Both the position numbers and the translations under genes were made by a program. Positions 8,946-20,500 of a stretch of 64,000 bases of DNA are shown here, piece after piece. This DNA comes from Chrysophaeum taylorii. Its lineage: Eukaryota; Sar; Pelagophyceae; Pelagomonadales; Pelagomonadaceae. How positions within the stretch are numbered: position 1 is the first letter of the stretch; each line of letters begins with the position of its first letter. Location: contig JAQMWT010000136.1 of assembly GCA_029834535.1 (NCBI GenBank), positions 62,001-126,000 on the forward strand, in the 5' to 3' direction. The notes under the pieces were generated by a model that saw only the letters and a program-made list of their open reading frames with translations, was not told the origin of the DNA and made no database searches.

Positions 8946-9179
8946 CACCATTTTATACATGGCAACTATGTACTTGCATATGGCGCGCCGCCGACCTCGA
9001 ACTCGAGAGGCGTTTCGCGCCGCCCAAACTACTACTACGACGTCGCCGGCGGGCCGGCGGCGATGCTGGAGAAAGATCCATCCATCCTCCTTGGTTTGAT
9101 GTCGCAATGCAGCGTTATTTCGGCTCCATGTCTTATCCGATTTTTGGTTGTCAATTCGAACACCTGGGAAGCAAACAGC

Positions 9180-9984
<805 letters not shown>

Positions 9985-11448
9985 GTTGATGGTAATGCGG
10001 GCGGCGTTTTACCCGTGTGTGTGTGTGTGTCTCATAGGACCATTCTCCCGTGTTTTTGCGTACGCCAAGACTACGGAACATCTTCGAGCACGTAACTGAG
10101 GCAGCCTCCCGCTCGCCGCCGGCGTCGTGTAATTATTATCTCGGAACCGCGCGGCGTTCACACGCCCTCGTGCTCTCTGAGAATCGATACGCTACTACTA
10201 CTATCGTGTTTCACTACTACAAACATCGAAGGGCTCGGCATGGACACAACGAAAAGCGTCGCCGTTTGCGTCTGAGAAGACCACCTCTTCTTCGGATTGT
10301 AGTTCCTCGTTTCGCTTGAGTCCTTCGGTTAGCTATCGACCAGCGTTCGAGACGCAATAATGTATAGCCCTCACTAAAACCCATCTGTCGCGTTCGGCAA
10401 CGCGGTGTGTTCGAGTACTATCTGGACGGAAGGAAGCACCATCCATGAGTCAAAAACGAATAAGCACCACTGCCGTCAACTTGGCCCGTATGTCGATCCA
10501 CCGATCACGGCTGACCGCGCGAGAGGGCAAGGTTGACCGGCGGTTTTTGCAAATCTCGGCCTCGAGCACGACGACACTCGCCTAATGTAGAAGCCCAGCG
10601 AGCAAACTCTCGACCGTGATGCGGTTCGCGATCTTCGGATAGCTTCGAACTCCAAGCGCGTCCTTCCTTCCTTCCTTGGCCGCCACAAAACCGAACGAAA
10701 CTAAACTTCTCGAGCCAAGCTCCCGCGAGTACGTACACCTTGACTTTGGAATTTTCGCGTCTCATTGATGAACCCAGCGAGCAAATTCGCAGTCGAGCTT
10801 CGAAGTCAAGTTTCATAGTAATCTTGAGAACCAAGTGATGGAGCTAAAAACTGCGTCACCATCTCTGCTCGATCACCCGTTTTCATCGCGTCCCGGTCGA
10901 AGAAAAAGTCACCCCGGGATACCGTCGCAGACTGTTTGATAATCATTGCCAGCTCGTTGTTTCTCTCGCACACGCGCACGCTTGCCTCTTCCCGCTTCTT
11001 CATTTTCAAGTTTATGCATGGTCTCCACTGCTCTCTACGCGAGCACCTTTGGCGCAAGACTGATGATCATCGGTTTATTTTGCGAGACGTCGCGGTGGTT
11101 CGTATCATATCCAAAGGTTACAAAAAAACGTCGTGTCTTGTGAGGAAGGCAATCACGGAGCGGAGACACTGCCCGCACTGTTTGTTCAGGGCAGGTACGC
11201 GCTCGCAGGTTTTTTCCTAATCGCGAGAGAGCAGTTTCAGTGTCGGCCCCACAAACGCTTCTGTGAGCGCATCATCATCGTCCGACCTTGGCATCGCCGC
11301 TCGTTCGAGGTGTGTGCAGGGAACGTGACGCTTTGCGCGCCTCTCCCTCTTGGCACTCACTTCATCTCTCCAAGGGAGGGCGCGCAGCTCCATAGGTCAC
11401 GTCACTCGTAGGATACTGTGACGTCAGTAGGATATCTTTCGGGAGGAG
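9985..11448. other. Gene-poor stretch with a diverged internal repeat
   Basis: No gene is supported. On the minus strand, frames around 10790-10700 and 10670-10575 share a peptide pattern of the form L-x-FEA...CSLG...RR...S, with matching DNA CCAGCGAGCAAA and AGCTTCGAA about 185 bp apart. This is an old tandem duplication of unknown origin. The last few hundred bases are the promoter region of the coiled-coil gene. Confidence 0.45.
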
Positions 11449-14100
11449 ATGAGGATCACGGTGACGACGACGACGACGACGACGCTAATGCGAGAAAAGG
11501 GCGCTGATGAAGACCCCAATCTCCGCATCGGGGCCGAGGACTCGGTTCAACGATTCGCTGGGGCTAGTGACGAGTGGGGGAGCAAGCCTTCGCGGCCGAT
11601 GACGGGCACCACCGTGCGCCGTCGCGAAGTCGTCGAGTGCGTAGATCCCTTGATGATCCGTGTTGGCGAGCTTCCCGAGGAGCAGACATCTTCTCTCAAG
11701 GGCCAGATAAAAGGGCGCGTCCTGTGCCGACCGTACTCGGCGACGCAGCGGACGTGTGTGCCAGAGGCGTTCTACGGATTGGAAGGCCAGCGTATTGGTC
11801 CCGACAACGACAAGCCCGCGGGTGGTCAGGATGCGCGGTGGCTCGTGGCCACGCCCTCTGCGCAGCAATGCGACGCGGTGGCGAAGGAAATGGACGCAAT
11901 CGAAGGCCCACACGTCGTGCGTAAGCAGTTCAGAGGCATTTTTGACCGGCTAGGGGCTCCCGAGCTCGAGACGCGGGGGACGACGCTCGACGGTATTCGC
12001 CAGCACCCAAAGCCCCCCGGTGGTGCGGCCGCGCCGCGACCGGGAACGGCGCGAGATGTTTTAAAGCCCGAGAGGAAGACGACGAAGACCGCATCTCGAC
12101 CGCAATCTTCGCCCGAAAAAAAGTCATCCTCCTCCAATTTCTTTATGTTGGCCAAGCCGGCCGTGCAACAGAAACAGCAACCGGCAAACGCTGAAGCACC
12201 GCCACGGCTGTTTGCCGAGACAAAAAATGGACTCCCGCCAGCCGTGACAGCCCAGTATGCCGACGACTACAAGCTTGTGTGCCCCGCGTGCCGGCGCGAC
12301 CGCTCGCACCGCTGCTCGTACTGCTTGCTCGCGCGGACGAGCCCCGAGCCTCGACTCAAGCTCGCGGACGTCGGTGCGAGGCTGCTGCGGCACCGAAAGA
12401 TGGGGGCCGAGGACCTCCTCGACGCGCTCGAGCGCTACGGTCGTTGCACGGATTTCGCGCGCGATGTCCACGCGTCGCTCCGCGTCGTCGCCGGCGCCGC
12501 GAAAGTCAAGGCCGGCGGGATGATGTGCAACATGCACGCCGCCGAGCACGAAGACCTCGAGGCTCGCGCCGAGCGCCTCGAGGCAGAGCTCGAGGCAGCG
12601 CGAAGCGCGCTCGACGATGCAAGGGAGCGCGAGGCCAGGCTCGAACGCCGGCTCGAGGTCTCGAAGATGGCGGAGGACGACTACGAAGAGCGAATCGCTG
12701 CCCTCACCCGCATGCTGGCCCAGGCCGAGGTCGTCGAGCGCCAACTCCGCGAGACCACGGTGATGATGCACGAGGAGGCGCTCGCGGTTAAAGAGGACCT
12801 CGACGCGCTGCGTCGGAAGCTCGCGACCATCGAACCCGACCATAAGACGAACCAACGACACAACCGCGCGCTCCGGGAGGCTTTGGAGGACGTCGAGGCG
12901 TGCTTGCGACACCTCCCAAAGCTTCGGCGCAGGGTGAACGACTACGAGGCGAGGGAACTCGCGCGCATGACCAACCGCGCGGATGCGCACGCGCAAACGA
13001 CGACGACGATCGCGGCGGCGCCTATCGTCGAAGCGCCGGCGCCCGCGCGCGCCGACGTGCCCGCGGAGGCCGTCGCGCCGGCACCACCGCCGCGCTTCTT
13101 TGACTTGGGCCACGTGCAAGATGCTGCACTCGGTGCCGTGATGGACACGGCACACTCAATCATCCAAGCTAAAGCGCTCGCCGACGTCGCCGACGCAGAC
13201 CATCCCGCGCGCCTGCCAGACTTGATCCGGCGCGTGCATCCCGAAGAGCACAAGGCGCACGCCTTTGCCGGGTCGGTACGCACACATCTCGCGTCGGCGC
13301 ACACGCCCCTGAGACTCTACGCCTTTGCCGCCGCCGCGGGATTCGTTTGCGATGATGTTTGGGCTCCTTCGATCGCCGACCTCGTGGTCGGCCTACTCGC
13401 GAGCGTCCATCCCGACCGCGCATCCCTCGGCCGCTGGTTGTCCGAGGATTATGATCGCCGGGTGATGGTGCCAAAAGATACGATTGTGTCCGCGTTGCGG
13501 AACGCGGTCTACGCCCCCGGCGCGGTCATCGCTGCTCTCTGCGGTCCCGCCGAGATTCAAAGTCTCTCGAGTCGGTTATACGCCGACTCGGAGGATGATG
13601 ACGCGGTGCAGTTGGATCGGGTCCTCGCCATGGTCCTCGACACCTACATCGAGCGCTGCCGCTGGACGATCGACGATATGACCTCGCACTTCAACGAGTG
13701 GCGCTGCCAGCCGTGCACGTTCGCCTCCTTCGTCGAGGCCACCGCAACGTATTCGCCGTGTCCGGTTGGCAGTCTGACGCTCGGCGAGGCACACTTTAAC
13801 GACAACATCGCGGCTGCTTTTTCTTCTTCTTCTTCTTCTTCACGAAGGAGGGACTGCCAACATGCCGTTTGGGCGCGCCTCGCCGCGGCGGCGGCGCCGA
13901 ACACGTCGTCGGTTATCCACCAGAGAAAAGGCTCCAAGGTGGTGCGACGCAAGTCCGTGAGCAAGCCCCAGACCGCCGCCGCCGCCGCCGCCGCCGCCGC
14001 CTTTGATGGGCGGCCCACCGCGCTCTCCGTGACTCCCGCGCAACTCGCGAGGGCCTGCCACGAACGCGGCTTCTATCCCCCGCCGCCGCCGCCCTCGTAA
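11449..14100 (+). CDS. Large coiled-coil protein of unknown function
   Basis: 883 residues in one exon. The first 260 residues are low-complexity, with a Thr run (4-12). A Cys-rich block CPACRRDRSHRCSYC (about 280-294) could bind zinc. Residues about 365-500 are a strong coiled coil (repeated EAR/ERLEAEL heptads). An Ala/Pro linker follows, then a helical domain (about 545-780), a Ser run, an Ala run and a Pro run at the C-terminus. The architecture resembles cytoskeletal or ciliary scaffolds, but there is no diagnostic motif and I do not recognise the family. The pyrophosphatase ATG lies only 33 bp after the stop codon, in the same orientation. Confidence 0.75.
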   Translation: MRITVTTTTTTTLMREKGADEDPNLRIGAEDSVQRFAGASDEWGSKPSRPMTGTTVRRREVVECVDPLMIRVGELPEEQTSSLKGQIKGRVLCRPYSATQRTCVPEAFYGLEGQRIGPDNDKPAGGQDARWLVATPSAQQCDAVAKEMDAIEGPHVVRKQFRGIFDRLGAPELETRGTTLDGIRQHPKPPGGAAAPRPGTARDVLKPERKTTKTASRPQSSPEKKSSSSNFFMLAKPAVQQKQQPANAEAPPRLFAETKNGLPPAVTAQYADDYKLVCPACRRDRSHRCSYCLLARTSPEPRLKLADVGARLLRHRKMGAEDLLDALERYGRCTDFARDVHASLRVVAGAAKVKAGGMMCNMHAAEHEDLEARAERLEAELEAARSALDDAREREARLERRLEVSKMAEDDYEERIAALTRMLAQAEVVERQLRETTVMMHEEALAVKEDLDALRRKLATIEPDHKTNQRHNRALREALEDVEACLRHLPKLRRRVNDYEARELARMTNRADAHAQTTTTIAAAPIVEAPAPARADVPAEAVAPAPPPRFFDLGHVQDAALGAVMDTAHSIIQAKALADVADADHPARLPDLIRRVHPEEHKAHAFAGSVRTHLASAHTPLRLYAFAAAAGFVCDDVWAPSIADLVVGLLASVHPDRASLGRWLSEDYDRRVMVPKDTIVSALRNAVYAPGAVIAALCGPAEIQSLSSRLYADSEDDDAVQLDRVLAMVLDTYIERCRWTIDDMTSHFNEWRCQPCTFASFVEATATYSPCPVGSLTLGEAHFNDNIAAAFSSSSSSSRRRDCQHAVWARLAAAAAPNTSSVIHQRKGSKVVRRKSVSKPQTAAAAAAAAAFDGRPTALSVTPAQLARACHERGFYPPPPPPS

Positions 14101-14133
14101 ATAAAAAAACCAACGGCATCAAGCCATCGCGAG

Positions 14134-14946
14134 ATGGTTGTCATGTTTCTGGCTTTGTACGCGGCCGGGGTTCGCCCCGCGCGGGCCTTCGCCATTGGTG
14201 CCGCGCGACGTGTCGGAGTAGCGCTCCGATCGACCGTCGTCGAGGGCGAGGCGGGGACCGAGTCCTACAAGAACTACTTGATCGACCCCGAGGGCGCGAA
14301 GATCTCCCCCTGGCACGACATTCCCCTCGCCCCCGAGGGCGCTGCCGAGGGGGTGTACAACATGGTCACCGAGATCCCCAAGATGGGCAAAGCCAAGATG
14401 GAAGTGGCAACCAAGGACGAGAGCAATCCCATCATCCAGGACACCAAGAAGGGAAAGCTCCGTTTTTACCACGGGCCAATTTTTTGGAACTACGGTTGCC
14501 TCCCGCAGACCTGGGAGAACCCCAACGAGGAGCACCCCGAGTTGAAGTGCTTCGGGGACAACGACCCTATTGACGTCGTCGAGATCGGCGCCGAGGCGCT
14601 GGCCGAAGGATCCGTCACCCCCGTCAAGGCCCTCGGCGTTCTCGCGATGATCGACGACGGCGAACTCGACTGGAAGGTCATCGCTATCGCCGAGTCCGAC
14701 CCCCTCGCCGGCGAGCTCGCCGACATCGACGACGTTGAAGCCAAGTGCCCCGGCGTTGTCTCGGGCATACGCGAGTGGTTCCGCTGGTATAAGACTCCCG
14801 ACGATAAACCGATCAACGCTTTCGGATTTGACGAAGAGTGCCTCCCCAAGTCCAAGGCGATCGAGGTCATCCAAGAGACCCACGCCGCGTGGCAAGGTCT
14901 CCGCGAAGGTACCATCGATGCCGGCAAGCTCTGGACCGGCCTCTAA
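14134..14946 (+). CDS. Inorganic pyrophosphatase, plastid-type (family I)
   Basis: 270 residues. It hydrolyses pyrophosphate to phosphate and so pulls biosynthetic reactions forward. The family I signature GDNDPID, with its metal-binding aspartates, is at residues 141-147; other conserved parts are the substrate region KGKLRFYHGPIFWNYGCLPQ (106-125) and the C-terminal WFRWYKTPDDKPIN. The leader is hydrophobic and ends in Ala-Arg-Ala-Phe-Ala (16-20), which predicts plastid import. The very short gap to the upstream gene means its promoter must overlap that gene's 3' end, or the two are co-transcribed. Confidence 0.94.
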   Translation: MVVMFLALYAAGVRPARAFAIGAARRVGVALRSTVVEGEAGTESYKNYLIDPEGAKISPWHDIPLAPEGAAEGVYNMVTEIPKMGKAKMEVATKDESNPIIQDTKKGKLRFYHGPIFWNYGCLPQTWENPNEEHPELKCFGDNDPIDVVEIGAEALAEGSVTPVKALGVLAMIDDGELDWKVIAIAESDPLAGELADIDDVEAKCPGVVSGIREWFRWYKTPDDKPINAFGFDEECLPKSKAIEVIQETHAAWQGLREGTIDAGKLWTGL

Positions 14947-15923
14947 GTAAGAAGATGAGATAACACAGAAGCCTCCGCTTGCTTGATAAGCGCCTCTCGA
15001 TATCGTTCGTTCATCGGCCGGTTCCTTCCACGCCCTTCTCTTCTAGCGGCCCATTACTTTTAATTACGATCGATTATCATCACTTGCCCGAGCAAGTATT
15101 ATTTTCGTGCCGTCGTCTGCTTTGCCTTTTTGCTTTCTTCATCGCCATAGCATATCTACGGTCGTGTCTTTATCTCCGTTTCGTATCTCGACGGGGCACA
15201 AGTACGTCTGGGGGGGGGGTGAGACTCCCCCCCTTGCCGGCCGTTTGATGTCGTCTAACAACTTCAAGAGTGTGGCGGGCTCGAGTGGGCCCTTCGCAAC
15301 GCGTGGTAGCGATGATACAGGTGTCGGAACTTCGCCGGCGCAAACCGAAGCATGTCGGCCTGAGGCCATCGCTGAGGCCATGGACGTCGGCCACGCGTCC
15401 GCCGGACCTGCTCGGCGGCCGCGCCATCGTCAGCGGGAAAAAAATGAGCGCGGAGTACGGGAAATGCGGACACTTCGTCGTCGAGAAGCGTCTGACGCAT
15501 CTCGTCGGCGACGAGCGTCTCGAGAACCGAGTCCTAGTTTTCGACGCGCGGGGGTCCTCGACGCAGTGTACTGGTCGCGCGGCGGGAAGCCCCAGTCTTC
15601 GTGTCTTGGCGACGTGCGCGCCCTTCGCGGGCAGGTGATGCTTGAGGTGGTCGACGATCTCGTGGCGAGAGAACATCGCCAGTCTGATAATCTTGGCAAT
15701 ACCCACGCCGTACCACCAATCGCGTGGGTTCGACGCGCGAAAGTCGAGTGAATGCGACACAAATGCTCGCTCCTGCCGACACGAAGGACGAGAATCTGTA
15801 CAATTTCGCGTCTCGACACAATTACCGAGCACCCCAGGAATTTATTCACAGGTCCGGACGACCGGCGCCGCCCTCTGACCAAAAAAAGATGGCCCACACC
15901 GACGATTCCAATTTTAAGAAACG
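14947..15923. other. Gene-poor stretch
   Basis: Short overlapping ORFs on both strands, none with a recognisable domain. One minus-strand frame (about 15600-15750) looks protein-like, with a Trp-Trp-Tyr cluster and helical stretches, but it is not extended by neighbouring frames. It ends at the first helicase repeat unit. Confidence 0.4.
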
Positions 15924-16252
15924 CAAGTGCAGGCCAGTAAGTTTCACCTAGTCCCAATCTCTAACCCCAGTAAATTCGGCGTAAACCCACTCGTGCTCAC
16001 ATCCACTCTCCTTTGAACTCTCGTCGCCGCCACCCCCGCCAATCTAAGCTGCTTTGATCCGCACACGCTGCTATCCTTTGAGTTCACTCAAAAAAACCCA
16101 CTAGGTTGGTTCACTTGGACCCAGGAAGCTCATCTGGTCACAAAGTTCACCTAGTCCCAATCTCTAACCCCAGTAAGTTCACCTGGTTCCAGTAAGTCCA
16201 CCTGGCCCCAGTAAGTTAACCTATAGTGCGCGTGTAGACGCCGGGAGGGGGC

Positions 16253-16810
16253 TTATCGGTGTTGCGCAGCACGTGTGGGGTAGGGTGGAGTCGTCGACCC
16301 AGAAGAGGATATCCTCGGGGTTGCCGATCGACAGAGAGCCACGTAGAGCTGGACGTGACAGAAGACGGGCTTCGCCAAGAGGACGCCGACCTCGCGGGGC
16401 GTCTGGCCCTGGCTCTTGTTGATCGTTTGGCGTCGGCGGGCCTTAAGGGATACAGGTTGGAGGAGCCTCGGTGACAACGACACGATCAATCATGTATCTG
16501 GTACCGTTGCAGTGGCCGTGCGAAGGGTCGAGGTTGCGAAGACTTTAAGCTCGCGATCAAAGTCAGCATGCCGTTGGTTGTCAGGGAGTCGAAAACTCGA
16601 CTCTTGAGAGCGAGGCGTCGTCTTCCGACCCAACCTAGTCGGCCGAAAAGAACTCCGACGCCTCGTCTCCGGGAAAAAGGCCGCGGTCATGCGCGCGTTG
16701 TCAGCATCGACAACATCGTTTCGACGGGGCGTGAGAATGGCGCGCTGAAAGAGCCGCCGCGGGTCGTGGAAATAGTCTGCGAGGTCGCCGTAGACGACTT
16801 GGAGGATCAA
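16253..16810 (-). pseudogene. Helitron/PIF1-type helicase C-terminal relic, copy 1
   Basis: Two consecutive minus-strand frames carry the end of a PIF1-like superfamily 1 helicase as found in Helitrons. Upstream is a segment ending in YGDLADYFHDPRRLFQRAIL with NDVVDADN. After a frame break comes the motif VI region TINKSQGQT...VGVLLAKPVF...QLYVALCR. In active proteins these are joined by about 30-60 residues and the last motif usually reads QLYVALSR. The frame break, the stop codons and the missing N-terminal helicase and Rep domains make this a relic. Confidence 0.75.
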
Positions 16811-16853
16811 TGTCTGGCTCGCGGGCCTACATGATCCTTACCTTAAATCGGGG

Positions 16854-16893
<40 letters not shown>

Positions 16894-17094
16894 TCTGCCG
16901 ATTAGTAGTAAGGATTTCGGAAGCGCGCCGAGATCGACATCGAACTCACCACTCCCGCGATCGCACGTCGCCAAACAAGATTTCAACGCTCGACAGCGGC
17001 CGATGCTCGACAGCCATACTCCAAGAAGAAGTTTCAAATCGCGATCCGTTGTTGGATCAAGAAGAATCTTGGGCCCAAAAACTACCTCCGATGC

Positions 17095-17099
17095 GTTGT
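17095..17099 (+). repeat. Target-site duplication GTTGT (left)
   Basis: GTTGT directly precedes the LTR start and recurs at 22907-22911 directly after the other LTR. The uninterrupted unit 2 carries a single GTTGT at the equivalent place (24191-24195), which confirms a 5-bp target-site duplication. Confidence 0.95.
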
Positions 17100-17195
17100 T
17101 GTTACGAATGGAATGAGGCGTTAGACTAGCGATAAGAGAAAGACGTAAGGATACTGGATACGTGGTGCAGGGGTAAGTGTCATAGCTTCCTCACA
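17100..17195 (-). repeat. 3' LTR (96 bp)
   Basis: Starts TGTTACG and ends CTCACA on the plus strand and is identical to 22811-22906. The internal side continues with two further partial repeats of GGGGTAAGTG...CTCACAC (to about 17300), suggesting slippage near the LTR edge. At 96 bp it is shorter than most copia LTRs. Confidence 0.95.
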
Positions 17196-17337
17196 CAGGT
17201 GCTGGAAAAGAAGGAAAAGGAAAAAGGGGTAAGTGAGGTCCTCACACAGGTGCTGGAAAAAGAAAGAAAAAGGATAAAGGGGTAAGTGAGACGCTCACAC
17301 TGCCACTCAGACTCACAGAGGAGAAGCTTTGAGGAAG

Positions 17338-17510
17338 ACGTCACAGCTGTGACAACCCACCCACATCCTTCATGCTCCCCACACGCACCCCCCTCTTACC
17401 AGTCGACATTTAAAGACGTCACAGCTGACCCCACAAACCCACCCACATCCTTCATGCTCCCCACACACACCCCTCTCTTAGCAGTCGACATTTAAAGACG
17501 TCACAGAGGC
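17338..17510. repeat. 82-bp tandem duplication in the copia 3' untranslated part
   Basis: Two units with a period of 82 bp, each containing CACATCCTTCATGCTCCCCA and CAGTCGACATTTAAAGACG, followed by a further GACGTCACAG. A single related copy without the rest of the element is found at 42428-42485. Confidence 0.8.
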
Positions 17511-17534
17511 GTTGTGGCAAGAAAACAGCAGAGA

Positions 17535-20500
17535 TCAGGGCGAAGATCGCGAAGTGAGGTAAAGAGCACGAAGCCGGAGGAAGGAAGGAGCTTCCGTACT
17601 GCGGGTGAAAATGTCGCTAAGATTGTGAAGGCGGGGTATGTGTTTGAGATCAATGATGTGGTTGCGATGATATTCGGCGGTACTGTAAAAGCGAATGTCT
17701 ATATGGCGGGTGCGCCGTGTGAGACATTGGAGACGAACTTGGGTGACGGTGGTGCTATTATCAACATACATTGGGACCGTGTGACGAGGGAGATCAAAGT
17801 CATCAAAAAGTTTGAGAAGCCAAGAGAGCTCAGCAGTAGCAGCGTAAAGAGCGAGCAATTCAGCTTCAAAAGAAGAGCGAGCAAGTAAGTATTGCCAGCG
17901 GAGGCATTAGGCTATCATAGAGCCTGCAAGGAGAAAACAAAAACCAGTTGTAGAGTGGCGGTCATCAGGGTCGTTGGCCCAGCTGGAGTCGGAGTAACCA
18001 CAGAGATGAAGGGTAGAATCGCGACCAAGAATAAGGGCAAGAACCTGAGTACCGTTGAGATAACGCAGAGTGTGGGATAAAGCGTGCCAGTGGGGTTTAC
18101 CAGGATTGTGGGAAAAACGCGCACACTGATTGACGGACCAAGTGATATCAGGGCGAGTCATGATGGAAATGAAGAGGACACAGCCAACAATACGGCGAAA
18201 AGGGATGCGTGCCATGAAAATGTGATCTGGAGAACCAGGAGTAGGACAATCAGCCGCAGAAAGATGAAGACCTTTGGGGGCGGGAGTGAGTTCGGGTTTA
18301 CTGTTGATGAAGCGATGTTCGGTAAGGATTTCACGGATAGCATGGGATTGGTCAAGAGTGAGGGTTCTCCGAGGGCGATCACGCGTAATGCGAAGACCAA
18401 CGTAAGAGGTGAGATCAAGTTCATTGACGTCAGTGAAAGCGCGGAAACGGAGGAAAAAGGCTTGGTAATGACCAATGCAATGACGAGGATGCGCCACAAG
18501 AAGATCATCAACGACTAAAACGAGACGGAGGACCACGGTAGAATTGAGCACGAGCTCGTAATGGCAAGTGTCACCAGATCCGCGGACGAAGCCACAATCA
18601 TTGAGAAGGAAGCGTTCCAAATAAAGCCACCAATTGCGACAAGCTTGTTTGCAACCATACCATGAGCGACGGAGCTTGTAAACGATTTTGGAACCATCGG
18701 TGGGTTGGCGAGGAGCATAGCCTTCGGGTGGCCAGACATAGATGTCTTCGTCAATGGGAGCTTGAATAAAAGCGGAGCTGACATCCAATTTGTGCAAATC
18801 CCAGTCATGAACAGCGACAAAGGCTAGAAAGAAACGGATCGTGACGATGTTGGCAACCGGTGAGTAGGTGTCATGATAATCAATGCCGTGAACCTGGGTG
18901 TAACCGCGGACAACGAGGCGAGCCTTGTACGATTTGAAGCGGCCAGAGTCATACTTCTTGCGGAGGATCCACTTGAGGGTACAAATGTTGCCAGAAAACG
19001 TCGAAGGAAGGCGAATAACATCCCAGCAACCAAGCTGACCAAGAGAGCTGTATTCTTTAGCGATGGCTTGCAACCAGCCAGGACGCTCAGGATTGGTCGG
19101 AGCTAAAGCTTCACGTAGATGGGTGGAAGTAATAGTGTTTTCGTCAAGGTCGGAATATTGCGACAGTTCTTCGGAAGCAGAGTAATAAACGTGTGCATGA
19201 GGATCAACAAGGGTGTTAGCTAAACAAAGGGGAAGGAAGACATAATGAACTAACAAACGAAAGCTAACAGAAGAGACATACAAATAGTTATAGGGGGAAA
19301 CAGAAGCGACAGAGGAAACAGAATCAACATCGTGACAGGAGGAAACAGAATGGCCCGTATCGACATTGTGACAGGATGAAACAGAATGGCCCGTAAAAAA
19401 AAGTTTGTTGGTTGTTGTAACGCGCGTTGGTCGACTTTGCGCGGTCGGCCCCGTTTGGCACGACGTAATGGTGCACGTTTCGTATTGTCCGGTAACAGTG
19501 TATTCAGTGATGGTTGAGTTGTTTCAGGGGTGATCAGTCCCGATAAGGCCGGCTCCGGAGCATCAAAAACAGAAGACATGGGCGCTACGGCCGAAGATAA
19601 ACGAGGGTCGTAATTAAACAAGTCAGGAAAACGAGAATCCACTAGAGACGGAGGAAGGGGTTGAGTGGACAGTGACTTACGCAGAGCGAAATTTTCGTCG
19701 AAAACAACATCAATAGAGGTGTGGATGACAGGACCTGTGGGGCGTTGAAGCAATATGCGATATCCAGGGCCTGCAGAGGGATACCCTATGAAGATACCGG
19801 TTATAGCCTTGGTAGGCCATTTGTCGCTAGTAAGGATTGCAGCAGGACAGCCCAAACACGAAGAAAATCGACACGCGGGAGTGTTTCATGTAGCATTTCA
19901 TATGGCGTCATATATCCAGGATTAGAGGCATTTGGCATACGCTCAGAGATGAAGTCAGCCGTTTCCATGGCCCAACGCCAAAAATCAGGTGGACGGTGCG
20001 CATGTACCAAAAGAGTGCGAGTAATATCCGCGGTTGCGCGATGAGAGCGTTCCACAACACCGGAAAAAGCGTGCGCCTGTGAAGTTTTGGACTGTGCTGC
20101 CGGAGCACGCCGAAGCGCAATATTGTTGCCCAGACAGAAGGTTTCGAATTGGCCCATAAGAGAGCGGTCACGATCGGTGTAGATGAGGGCAATGCGATAT
20201 CCGAATGGGCGAACCACGGTAGACAGAAAAAGTTCGAGTTGACGAGCGTTCGTAAGGGCATCGTGTCGTGGAGCAAAGTAACGCGTGCGGCGGCGCGTAT
20301 GATCATCGACAAACGTGAGGATCGCGCGATCTTGATATATGTAGGATGGGACGCCGGCAAACATGAGATCGGCGTGGATAATAAGGTAGGTCGCAACGGC
20401 ACGTGGACGAGACAAAGGCTCGGAGGAAGGAGACGAAGTGGGAGCATGAGCTTTACGTTGGCCAACATGCGCAGCATGCATTTTACCGAGAGCACAAGCA

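Larger units (their letters stand above)
15924..17099 (-). mobile_element. Tandem repeat unit 1: Helitron/PIF1-helicase-bearing fragment (left part)
   Basis: This unit begins with CAAGTGCAGGCCAGTAAG and contains many copies of short motifs such as AAGTTCACCTGGT and CCCAATCTCTAACCCCAG at its left end, a helicase relic on the minus strand, and an ACAG microsatellite. It is interrupted at 17099 by the copia element and resumes at 22912-22953. Unit 2 (22954-24237) is a near-identical, uninterrupted head-to-tail copy. No canonical Helitron 5' TC or 3' CTRR end with hairpin was found, so it is called a fragment. Confidence 0.75.
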
